Below, in pieces: positions 1 to 10,763 of a stretch of DNA of 64,000 nt. The notes beneath the pieces were generated by a model. The model saw nothing but the letters and a program-made list of their open reading frames with translations. It was not told where the DNA came from and did not search any database. The DNA comes from Macrotrachela quadricornifera (Eukaryota; Rotifera; Eurotatoria; Philodinida; Philodinidae): the NCBI GenBank assembly GCA_022393335.1, contig JAJEKB010000420.1, positions 1-64,000 on the forward strand, in the 5' to 3' direction. The translations under genes were made by a program, and so were the position numbers. Positions within the stretch are counted from its first letter, which is position 1. Each line of letters starts with the position of its first letter.

Positions 1-1190
1 TTCACTTATCGTCATAATATTAATGATGTACTAGTTGATGAATTTGTCTTACAAAAGTGATTCTCTAATAAATAATCATTGTATTGAGTTTTTTTTTAAT
101 TGAAATATCGTCTATACGATGATTAAAAGAATATATTCTACATAGATTTGAAGACCAATGAGTACTTACTTTTCTATTAGATACTTTAAATACACAAGTT
201 TTCAAGCTCTGTATAGGCCAAATCGCTGAACTACCTTGACTATTGGATTTTGAGCATTCTAGGTCGATATCTTAAGTAATAAAAGTCTGAATTCGCATCT
301 ACTTCACGACTTTTTCACAATCAAGAGCGTTAGATAAATTGTTATTATAGATATAAAATGTTAAATAATGATTTAATATCTTTTTTTGATGAATGACTTG
401 AACATACTATACAAAAGTCATATAAAATATAATTTAATCACACCATGATATCGTTGTAATTTAACTTTTAAACATTTCCTTTCGGATGATATTACTGACT
501 GTCATCTTAATTATAATCAAATAATTTCATATTAACCCGTTCGAAGCGATACTGTCCGCTGGTGGACGACACAATAGTTTAACGAGAAACTGTGTAAAAA
601 ACATTTTTCTTTTGCTTTCTTCTTAAGAAGGAGGTTAAACGCAATGTGTCATCTGCTCTGTCCCGGATACATCTTTTTCGAGTCTCTCTTTTTCAAATAC
701 TGAAAACTGTAAAACTCTAACTATCTTTAGTAAAAAGTTATAAGCATGTTACCGGGTGTGCTTATTTTAAAATTTCGACAACAATTTAGTTTACGTATAT
801 TTTTCTTCATTCAGCTATCAGCATTGTTAACGTGCATCTTTAACAAAAATTCGAATAAGTTCTTTTAGTTCAATTTTATTCTTCCTACTTCAGGTATTCG
901 AATAGTTGTTGTATGTGGTACGAGTGAAATAAGATAAATTAGTTTTGTTTTATTTTCTTGACCTAATTTCGTTTTCCTTATGACATTTTTAGCATCTTAA
1001 GAGATGAATCGCATAACTTAATTTAGTTTACTTTTCTTTTTCTCATTTAGTTATCCTGATAATTGTCACATATTTTATGAGAGAAATAGAAAATAACGAA
1101 ACTTACTTTTCAGTTCCTTTTTATATTTTACTTATCGCGATAGTTGTCGAATGTCTCATAAGAAAAGACGATAAAGTTGTTTATTTTAGT
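1..1190. other. AT-rich intergenic sequence, no gene seen
   Basis: Neither strand shows a coding run with recognisable protein features. The 64-codon open frame at 1077-1271 runs into the terminus of the inverted-repeat element that starts at 1193, so I do not treat it as a gene. Confidence 0.6.
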
Positions 1191-1192
1191 TA

Positions 1193-2120
1193 CTTAAATT
1201 ATATAAAAACTAGTGGACTAGACAATTTATTTTCGCATACAAGACTTGGCGAAATTTGCTTTTTTTTATAAAAGATTAGAGCGTCTTTTGTGCTATTTTT
1301 TCTATGTTATTTGATCACTATTTAACTAATAGCATAACGATAAAATAGAAGATAAGAACTGTTTTTGTTGAAAAGTAGTTGAAACAATGAGACCATAATA
1401 GAAATATCATAGTAAAAAATGATGCACTTTTGCATTTCATTTTATTATCACTTAAAACATTATATTAAAAAATTAAAATATAGCACAAAAATGAAGCGTA
1501 AAAAACTCTATGATTTATAAAGGACCGTTTGTTCTGTAGTTGTACATTTTATTTTCAAAATGAATAAAACTATGGACGATTAAATTTCAACATTGCGAAA
1601 ACGAGATTTTTTTGCTGATAAAAGACGAATTTATTTTTTTTCTATCTCATCTTTGTATAATTGTTCTTTGTAACTGTAGAGCTTTTCACGCTGCATCTTG
1701 TATTGTATTTTGCTTTGTCTAATAAAACATATCAGATTATAAAAAGATGAAAAGAATTTGTCTTTTACAAGGAAAAAATCGCCTTTTCGCAATGTTGAGA
1801 TTTAATCGTTCAGAGTTTTATTCATTTTAAAAATGAAATGTGCACCTATAGAACAAATGATCCTTTATAAAATTTCAGAGCTCTTCGTGCTGTACCGTGT
1901 GGTATATTTTGTTATTTTAATACAATATATTAAGTGATAATAAAATGAAATGTACAAATGACGTATCCATTGTAATCCAATGGTACGAGCTATTGTTCAA
2001 CAAAAACAGTTCCCATCCTCTATTTTATTATTATGATATTAGTTAAACAGCGATCAAATAATAGTAAGTCTTCTATGCGAAAATAAGATGTCTGGTCCAC
2101 TATTATGAGTCTATTCTAAG
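1193..2120. mobile_element. Foldback/MITE with long inverted arms, TA target duplication
   Basis: The two halves are imperfect reverse complements of each other. The left end begins CTTAAATTATAT and the reverse complement of the right end begins CTTAGAATAG; both continue into a shared block containing ATTTTCGCATA. A TA dinucleotide flanks each end (1191-1192 and 2121-2122), as expected of Tc1/mariner-type insertion. There is no transposase frame inside. Internal landmarks (stretches like CTATAGTTGCA and TTTATAAAGGA, and the arm blocks around GTAGAGCTTTTCACGCTGCATC) are shared with the elements at 28561 and 47399, so this is one family. It is the more diverged copy, judging from the mismatches between its arms. 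Confidence 0.75.
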
Positions 2121-2416
2121 TAGTTCTTCTCATAGTATTCAACTATCTTATGAAAGAAAGAGTATAAGTTAATTTACTTTATTTAGTTATCACAACAAGT
2201 AGAATCAGAGAGAAAAATATATTCTCATAACCACATTTACACATTCGTCTTAGATAAAAGAATTGCCAATTGTAGGTAAATGATTGATAATTCGATATTT
2301 ATTCTAAAATAAAAAATACTTTATTATTTTTCTACATAAAAGAATGCAATAGTTTATAATTATATTGGCTAAATTATAATCACAAGGATGAAATTGAAAT
2401 CATTTATATTGAATAC
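2121..2416. other. AT-rich intergenic sequence
   Basis: Short AT-rich spacer between the foldback element and the 3' end of the secreted-protein gene. Nothing else is recognisable. Confidence 0.5.
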
Positions 2417-3070
2417 TTAGACGGTTTTTTTTAATTTTTTCAAAACTTGATTGAAGAGTGTGTATGTTTTTACAATACTTTTTGCAAATGTTTGATAGGC
2501 TTCTTTGCCTTCAGATGTTAACTTCATTTGAAAGATTTTAACAATACATGATTGTATTAGTTTCTTATTCGTCACACAAGTTAAAGCATAGATTTCACTT
2601 GGAGTGCATTGAGAACCTTTACCATAGCTGAATTTGATCATTGGTCCATCATCGTAGTCCTTTAGCTGTTCTGGTGAAATTAAATTAGGATCCATTGTTG
2701 AACCCTCATCGAAGACTTTGGTCAAGCTAGTTTCAAGTCTCGTAAAATTTAGTTTTCTTGCTGATGGACATTTTTTAAGTATATCATCATGATTAGTCGA
2801 ATTCAAACATTCACTACCAACTTGCTTAAATAGATCATTGTAGATATTTCGAAAAACGATTGAATAAGCTTGAGGTGGGCAACATTGTTTATAAACTTGG
2901 CATACTTGATTGAATCGTTTCTGATCTGTCTTCGGAAAAGAAGCGTGCAACTTTATTAGCAATTTCGCTACTTTCTTGGCATCTGCCTTGATTAATGACA
3001 AATCTTGAGAGTTTCCATTGATTGTATCAAAAAATATTACGAGAGAGAAAATAAGAAAGATGTTCTTCAT
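2417..3070 (-). CDS. Secreted cysteine-containing protein, family not recognised
   Basis: A single-exon frame of 217 residues if started at the Met at 3070. That Met is preferred because it is followed at once by a classic signal peptide: Lys-Asn, then a hydrophobic run of about 15 residues ending near DTINGNS. An upstream in-frame Met at 3103 would add 11 residues in front of the signal. The mature part is rich in Lys and Leu and has eight cysteines, including a Cys-Cys pair in the motif KQCCPP, which suggests several disulfides. No transmembrane segment follows the signal, so the product is probably secreted. I recognise no family and propose no function. The long uninterrupted frame, the sensible signal peptide and the even cysteine count support a real gene. 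Confidence 0.65.
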   Translation of the reverse strand: MKNIFLIFSLVIFFDTINGNSQDLSLIKADAKKVAKLLIKLHASFPKTDQKRFNQVCQVYKQCCPPQAYSIVFRNIYNDLFKQVGSECLNSTNHDDILKKCPSARKLNFTRLETSLTKVFDEGSTMDPNLISPEQLKDYDDGPMIKFSYGKGSQCTPSEIYALTCVTNKKLIQSCIVKIFQMKLTSEGKEAYQTFAKSIVKTYTLFNQVLKKLKKTV

Positions 3071-3103
3071 ATTGTGTAAAATCGAATGATTTCTAACAAA
3101 CAA

Positions 3104-5833
3104 ATTGATCGGTTTAAATAGAAAATCAATCTTCTTTCTATATCATATTTTATTAGTGAAAATGATAGAAAAAGGTGAAATTTTGATAAAATTAATGAAT
3201 TCTTAATCTTATTCGAATAGAATAAAACACAGTGTAAGATCAGATTTCACTGTTGCAAAATCAATCTATTCTCTATGATCGATTGTGAATTTGAAAAAAA
3301 AACAGAAGAAACATAGTTTTAACCTTAGTATCTCTTTTTCCTGTTTTATAATAACGCCAGTTTATGTTTTGTGTAATAACAAAGAAAAATACAAAATAAG
3401 TGACGCATATCACTGTTATTTTTTATACTGATCGTTAATCACTTACTTAATCTGTATGCAGATTCATCTTTAAAAAACAAACATTTTGAAAATATCTCAT
3501 TCATACAGAAAAAAAGTATACTTATATTCTATTAAATGTAACCAATTATTCGATGTTCTAATTCCCAACGTTATAAAAAAATTGTATAGTTATCAATAAA
3601 CAGATATCTAGGAAACAATTCATAAGAGAAAAGATTATTTCCAAACAAGAAACTTTTGGATACATTTATTAAGGATTATTTTGGATAAATATTTATTTGT
3701 TTTACAAATATCTGATTTAATAATCTCTTACAATTGTATTTCAATATAAATTATTTTCATTTAAATAAGAAGTAAAATTGCTAGAATGATATATTTGTCA
3801 TTTTGAGATATTAGATTATATAAAATGAAAAATATATTAAATTACACTCATCCGTTTACGAATTTAAATCAATTTATAGATAAGTAAGAAATAAAAATTT
3901 TCCAAAAGATGATTAGGAAAAATAGATAGAATGGATACTAATAACTATTATTAATTTGATTATATTATTGTTGATATTATTTAGAGGAAATAATCAATTA
4001 AAATTACTTAACAATAAAGCATTGGAAATATGATTCATTTTTTCCAAAGTCATCTCATTGATTCAAAATAAAATCAATAAAAACGATCATATATTAGTCA
4101 AAAACTATTTCAATACAAATATGTCTCATTTTTTATTATATGTATAGCTGTTTACAAAAGCAACTTGTATACCTTGCTCTACACTTATTTCTTTCTATAT
4201 AGATTTACTCGACCTGTTCTATTTCTCAAATGATAGTTCACAAAGAATACTATTTTATACTATAACTTGAAAGTTTATTTATTTAACTTTGAAATAGATA
4301 ATAGAAAAGGCTTTTTTTTATAGACAATGATGAATTCATCATAAAAAAATAAATTCAACATTTTTTTTCTATTCGTTTAAAAGTCATTCGAATTCTTTGA
4401 TGCTGTTTTCGTTTTTATATTTCATGACTAATAAAATAATTCTTATCTGATTTAGAATCACATTGTTAGCTGATTAGCTCATTATTTGAGGATGCATTAG
4501 TATTGATAAATTGTGTAGGCTTGTATTTTATAGTGAATGAGCAGTAAGAACTAATTTTCTGATCTGTAAAAAGTTAGGTTTTAGTCAATAAATAGTTTGA
4601 GAAGCTTAGAAATTAATTTAAAAAGTTTTAGTTTTTTAAAAATCTGAGTGTGGATGTTGGCCATATTGTATAATTTATCGGTTAGAAAAATTGCCTGAAA
4701 TCACGCTTCAAGTTGTAGTTCTGATTACTGAAAATGAGAAAAAACCAATTCAAATTCGGTTCCCAAAACATCATGTGGAACCGAAACTAATACTGATCAG
4801 GCAGATATGTAAGTATTCAATATATTTTAAGAAACTTTCACTGTTGAGTTGCCAAGATTAAAGACGCCACATACTTCGGCATTAAAGAAAAAGATTCTTT
4901 CCATATAGATTGAAATCGTTAATCTCTAAAGTGAAAAATGTAAAATGTTCGACATAGATTAAAGAATTTTTGGATAGATATGAAAATTTAACATTTCTAG
5001 CTCTTATAACAATATCAATATCTTTTTTTCACGGTTCCAATGTCCACTCGATTTTCAGTTCTCGTTTTTTTTGCAACCATTGAATTTTAATTTTCCTAAA
5101 GCAGTATTTGCAGTTCTGCGCTCGAGCGCTCAGGTACAGCCACATTCCAGACTCTGTACGCAATCTCATACCCTCAAATTATTAATTTATTTAGCAGACA
5201 TAATATTTATAGGAAACTAAATTTTATACTGATTTTTTGATTTATTTACTGATAATTTTATACATAATACTGACGAAAAATTGTACTGATCGTTTGAATA
5301 AAAATACTGATAATTTAATTTGTTATATTATGTAATCAATCATTCTTAATAAAATGATGTTCAGTCCTTCGCTTTCTGTTAAATAAGATGATACATTCAA
5401 AAGACAAAAACTTTCTAACATAAATTGTTTTTTATAGCAGATCATGTTCGAGCTTGCATGTATACGATGTCATCTAATATGATACAAACAATTAACAACA
5501 TAAAAATATTGTTTTACAATGTTTTCTTCATTACATGTAGATAACATGATATCGACTCTCCTTATATGTATAAATACAATAGAATGCTCTAAAAATTTCA
5601 TAGTGAGTTAAAAAAAGATGTCACCAATGTTCTCCCTCTTCTTTTTTTTGAATAGTTTTATGCCGATTGTGTATCATCATTCTTTTTATTTCTTTTCTAA
5701 AGTACTTACCAATAAGGTAAAAGGAAAAAAAGTTTGCGTTCGATGTGACACATTTGTTTACCGCAGAACGCACGCATTTTTTTCTTACATTTTTTTTCAC
5801 AATATTGATTTTTATTTTTTTTCTTACATTGAA
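3104..5833. other. Long AT-rich intergenic region
   Basis: About 2.7 kb with dense stops in all frames and many homopolymer A/T runs. A short less AT-rich patch lies near 5110-5170. The open frame that begins at 5618 is an upstream extension of the B-box gene and is mostly low-complexity Phe/Leu, so it is treated as leader or untranslated sequence. Confidence 0.5.
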
Positions 5834-8800
5834 ATGACGTCTAAATATCGACAGGAATTATGTAGTGAATGTGATAAAAATGCAACATGGTACTGTGTAC
5901 AAGATGATGCAAATTTTTGTGATCAACATAATACTGTTGCACATTCGCTTAAATCCCAAAAGTTACACAAAATCATTTCTATCGCTGAAAAAGATATTTT
6001 CATCAAGAATGAAGCCGCCAAACCGATGAACTGCAGAAATCATCATATGCCACTTTGTTTATATTGTTTATCTTGCAAGGTAAGAAAAAACTATCAGTTT
6101 TAATAGATTAATTGCTGTTTGATAATAAAAGAAATAAAAAAGATTCAATCCTATAGAAATTTATTGCAAGAGGTCTTAAAATATGTAGTATTATAATGTC
6201 AATAGCTTGTTTCAGAATGCAAATATCCTTGAAATCAAACAAGGAGAGTTGTACATCTATTAATTTGTTATATGTTTTGTAGTAATTCAGTAATTGAAAA
6301 TCAATATACACTTTAAAAATATTCAACTATGTCTCATTGGCTTTACTTTTAAGATTTCGTTTTAGATGAATATGAGTGAGTATAGACAGAAAACTCGTAT
6401 TTTTTCAAATATCATTCTTTTGATCATTATTGTAGATAGACTCTAAAACTATGTATAGACTATAATATTGATGTATAATTTATTCAATAGATTGTATTAT
6501 TTTTTTATGTGAATGAACTTTTACATGAAGTATTTCTCATCAATGTATTCTATCATTTATCAAAACTGATTATACTATTTTGGTTTTATTTTAAAGGAAG
6601 TTTGTTGTGTTGCATGTCTATCGGTTGATATTCACAAACAGCATAGTGATCAAGTAAAATCAGTTGTTGATATAGCAAATGGAGAAAAACTTACACTGAA
6701 CGAACATATTGAGAAAACTCAAAAACTCGCAACTGTATTTGCTAATGAACAGAGACAATTACTACAGATGCTCAAAAGTAAAAATAAATATCTACTCATA
6801 TGTATTTTGTTTTCTGTAATCTTATTTTTAGATATTGATACTAGTGAAACCGAGAGCCGCCAAAAAATTGACAAGGAATTTGATAGAATTATAGTTTCTA
6901 TCCAAGCTAGACAAAAAGTATTGAAAGAACAATTAGAGAAAGAGTCGAAGGTATAATAGTCAATCTAAATATAATTTTCAATAATTAGATGAGCATTTTA
7001 GACATGCCGTGATAACATTTATTTGAGACAAGAGGATGTGAAAAATATCAATTTGAGTTTAAACAGATGTTTGGACGAAGGACGGCACACATTAACACTT
7101 AACGATTTCGCTGCGTTATCCGAATCTAAAACTATTATTGAAAAAATGGAGAAGCTTGAAGTGGAATGTGTTGAATATCGGCAACAGGTACAATTGATTG
7201 ATTCTATACCGTTTCATATATCAAGTCAAACACTTCTTGAAACGATAAATATCTTGGGAACCACTGGAATACCACGTGAGTCCTTATGTTCTTGTAATGA
7301 TTGTAAAAATAAAATGATCTGTTTTTTGTAGCCACACCATCGTTCATTCAGGAAAAGTGTAAAATTTCTAACACTGACTTTGATATTGAATGGAAACCAA
7401 TTGAATATAATTCATTTATAACTGTATACGTACTAGAACTTGGACAGAACAATAGTAATTTTAATGAAGTATGTCATCTTGTATTTTCTCTAAAAACTAT
7501 CTAATTTGTTGAATCAACGGTAATTTGCGAAAAGAAAAATCTGCATAAATAAAAGAAAATTTTTTAAAGGACCCTTTTATGATAAAAAGCTCAGAAAATT
7601 TAAAGGATTTTTTTATGTGGTAAAGATTAGTCAGTAGATATTTATAAACGTCTACTTTCATAATTGGTTAAGCAAATATATATAGGATGATTATTTTCTT
7701 CAATTTAGTCGTCTCTTTAGTTTCTGTATTTCGACAGCAAATAATTTAAATGGAGAGCCCTATCTTTCCAGCGAAAACTGTCGATCATTCGTTGTTGTAA
7801 ACAAGATTTTGCTAGCGAACTAATTTAGTGTAACAAATAAAGAGATAATAATTAAAAAAAATTTGTTAGCGTAGGAAAAGTGAAATGTCTAAGTTCATTA
7901 TTCTACTAAGAAGCATCATCTTGAGGGTATTGATAAGACTGAATAACTGATTCTGTTATTGCATCAGAGCGAATAGAACTGATTTTGTACTTCTCTAGAT
8001 TTCATTGATGAGCGGTTGATTAAGTATCGAAAGATTTCGTAAGATGAAAAATTTTTTACGATAGTGGAATAACAAGACCTAAATAAATGAATATTTTTAT
8101 TTGAAACCTTTGTAGAAGTTGATATGGCAGAGTTCGGATAAGAATTTACTTTATTTACTTTATATAAAGAATCATCCTTCTATGGTCAATCAAAAAGTTT
8201 TTATCTAGCCTAAAAGGAATGATAGATGTGCTCTATAATCTTTTCGTCTGCCATACGTTTAGCAGTCCTTTGCCGTCAAGTTTAATTCAACCGTCTTTCT
8301 CAATCTTTTGTGTAAATGTGTTGACATTAAGTGAAAATTGAATTGTATAGGATGAGTTATGAAAAGAGTATTGAAAGTTCACTACGTTTTGTTTTTAGAT
8401 CTATCGTGGCTTAGAAACTAAGTATCATGTACAAGATTTAAAACCAAGTACATCTTATACATTGCGTTTATATGCATGTAATGAAATAGAAAGTGGAAAA
8501 GCTGCTTTACTGGAGCTTACAACATTGAATGTTGGTTAGTCTTATCATGTTACAATATTTTTAATGAACATTAAACGTTTCTTCCGCTTTATTTCAGATT
8601 TGAATAATTGGGTATTAACTATGTCCTCGACCTACGCAAAGTTGAATGCTGAGAATACACATGAATCGTTATTAGATGAACAGTTTACAACAGGTGCTGC
8701 TACAGATTGTGGATCGGCATGGATTCAAGCTACATTTCCATATCCTGTTTTAATAACCAATGTAACCATTGCACCACTACATAAAAATTCTACTGTATGG

Positions 8801-8986
8801 GGTCCACAAAATGGTAATGGCGGATTTTTGCAATATTCTCATGATAATAATAACTGGATTACTGTTGGAACTATCGCTTATGTTCAAATGCAGCAACAAA
8901 ATATTGCGGTTGGTAATATTACAGCTCAATGCTGGCGATTATTTCACAATAGCTATCTTGGCACAAGTAGTTTTGTCTTTCAATAA
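5834..8986 (+). CDS. RING-less TRIM-like protein: B-boxes, coiled coil, FN3, discoidin-like domain
   Basis: A spliced gene of about seven exons. Exon 1 begins MTSKYRQELCSEC and encodes a B-box zinc finger (CSEC, WYC, FCDQH, then His). Exon 2, after an intron at about 6080-6596, completes a second B-box with CCVAC and HKQH. Exons 3 and 4 encode a charged helical coiled coil (KEQLEKES, KTIIEKMEKLEVE). The next exons form a fibronectin type III module with the conserved LKPSTSYTLRLYACN strand, split by a roughly 930-base intron at 7471-8397. The last exon (from about 8598) encodes a 130-residue C-terminal domain with discoidin/F5-8C-like features: FPYPVLITNVTI, SHDNNNWITVG and a closing CWRLF. 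There is no RING finger, so E3 ligase activity is unlikely. TRIM relatives act as cytosolic scaffolds or sensors. The splice sites of the coiled-coil exon near 6951-7030 are the least certain part of the model. Confidence 0.72.
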
Positions 8987-9477
8987 AAATGATCTCAGAC
9001 ACAAATCAAAAGTGTGGATTAAATTAATGTTAACTATAAGATATTATGGTCGGTTGATAATACAAAATACTTCTTGTTTTATAAGATGAATTATGCTTAC
9101 TTTCGAAATATAAAATCCTACATTTCAGAAATTCTATTAAAATAGCAATTTTGGAAAATGATTAATAAGCCATCTCTCTCCAATGTGCTTGATTTCATTT
9201 TGTAGTTATCAATCTATTTTTGATAAAAGTATTTGGTGTTATGCTTTTTATTTCCAATCTTAATATATACTTTGAGAAGATATTTACAGTATTTTTTTAA
9301 GAATATTTTGACAGTAAGTATTAAGTATACTACGAGGTAAGTGATGAAGAACTTTGTGCATTTTATAATAAACAGAGGTCTGACATTGATTTACAGTTTT
9401 AACATCATATACTTTATTTAAGAACAATTGCGTTATAGAGAGCGGTGAATTATTATTTAATTGGCACCAAATGTCCT
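8987..9477. other. 3' flank of the B-box gene
   Basis: AT-rich sequence without a gene-like frame, ending in the target-site duplication of the element at 9483. Confidence 0.5.
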
Positions 9478-9482
9478 AGGCA

Positions 9483-10758
9483 CACAGTGGGCAACCAGGC
9501 GGACATGACCGATAGTTCTATTTTCCAAAGTTCAAATATTGGAATGAATACGTCTATGGTCAGTCTATCTTACCGTAAAACTAAATTTCCAGAAATCAGG
9601 TCATACCCCTAAAAGTGCCCATTCTCGAAAATTGTTCATAAATCGATAATTATACGGAAACCATTCTTTTTCTGAACTTATCAAAACATTTTAAAAAGAA
9701 AAACTATCTGAAACGAATGATTGACACATAAGCTATATTGCATGAAAAAATTATTTTGATTGAACGAAAAATGGGATAGAAAAAAATTATTATTAGGCCC
9801 ATACTATGTCAAAAAACAGATCAGACCGTATTTTGTGAACGCTACAAAAAATTCTCGCCTGATTGAGCTCAAACTTTTACCATCTATTCTTCTTTGGGTG
9901 ATTTATCATTGACCATAGCGCAATGTTGCATTAGTGAACACAGGCCGAGCTAGGCGCCTCACAAAAACCCAGGTTTCTGCCCAGGAATGGCTAATTTTGA
10001 GAAAATGAGAACATTTTGACGCAAAACCAATATGATATTCGGAATCAGCTCACGAAACTGCATCGAATCATATATAACAAGTAGTATTTCTCAAAAAAAA
10101 AGTTGGTTCCTGGGCCCGACAAACTTTTGAAAAACACCCTTTCCGTATTTTTTGAACGCTACAAAGAGTTTAAGTGCGATCGATCTCGAACTTTCAGTAA
10201 TTATTCTTCCATGTCTGTTTCATCGTTGGCCATAGCGCAACTTCGCGGTGATGAGTTTAATCGGTGCTATGAGTCTCCTAAAAAATGAGGTTTTTGCCCC
10301 CGAATCCCTATTTTTTAAAACAAGGCATCATTTTGGTGCAAAACTAAGATGATATTCGGAACCAGCTCGTCGAGCTGCGTCGAACCATATATAGTAAAAG
10401 CAGTTTTTCTGAAAAAATTTTTTGACCTTTATGCAGGGAAAGCTTAGAAAAAAAGTCATCTGTTTTTTTTCCTTAAATAAGCGTCTTGGTGAAAAACCAA
10501 GGTGATATTCGGAATCGGCACGTAAAACTGCGTCGAATAGTGTACAAAACGATATATTTTTAAATAAAAAATTTTTTTCGAGAAATGTGGCTGAGGTCCG
10601 CCACAGGCTTTTTTGAGCAAAAATTTTTTTTTTCGAAAAATGGTTTATTTTTTTAGGATGATATTCTAAGTGATGTATGACCACTTCTAAGCTATACAAA
10701 TCCATTTTCAAGCAAAAAAGTTACATGTCCGCCTGGTATGCGAAAGTTACCCACTGTG
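9483..10758. mobile_element. Non-autonomous Transib/RAG-like DNA transposon
   Basis: The ends are inverted copies beginning CACAGTGGG (9483-9491) and its complement CCCACTGTG (10750-10758). Both arms then contain CCAGGCGGACATG, with about 10 extra bases in the right arm. Each side is flanked by the same five bases, AGGCA (9478-9482 and 10759-10763), giving a clean 5-bp target duplication. A CAC-initial terminus with a 5-bp GC-biased duplication is the signature of Transib elements and their RAG relatives, and the first seven bases equal the consensus recombination-signal heptamer. There is no transposase frame; the interior is made of diverged direct repeats. The 127-codon minus-strand frame at 10328-10711 lies across these repeats and looks spurious. 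Confidence 0.68.
9828..10570. repeat. Diverged direct repeats of about 316 bases inside the Transib-like element
   Basis: The phrase GAACGCTACAAA recurs near 9837 and 10154, GACCATAGCGCAA/GGCCATAGCGCAA recurs in each unit, and TGATATTCGGAA recurs near 10032, 10350 and 10503. The first two units are spaced about 316-318 bases apart. The third is truncated, about 150 bases on. Each unit ends in a block like AACTGCATCGAATCATATATA. Confidence 0.65.
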
Positions 10759-10763
10759 AGGCA

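Noticed and set aside
1077..1271. 64-codon plus-strand open frame
   Set aside because: It crosses the terminus of the foldback element at 1193 and has no domain or signal features beyond a hydrophobic run.
5618..5833. N-terminal extension of the B-box gene to an upstream ATG
   Set aside because: The extra 72 residues are mostly Phe and Tyr from T-rich leader sequence. The Met at 5834 sits directly before the B-box, as in relatives.
10328..10711. 127-codon minus-strand open frame
   Set aside because: It lies across the repetitive interior of the Transib-like element, is Lys/Phe-rich low complexity, and repeats itself (the AGSEYHL/DSEYHL phrase) as the DNA repeats do.
9483..10758. hAT or CACTA assignment for the CACAGTG element
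   Set aside because: hAT makes 8-bp and CACTA makes 2-3-bp duplications. The flanks here show a clean 5-bp AGGCA on both sides.
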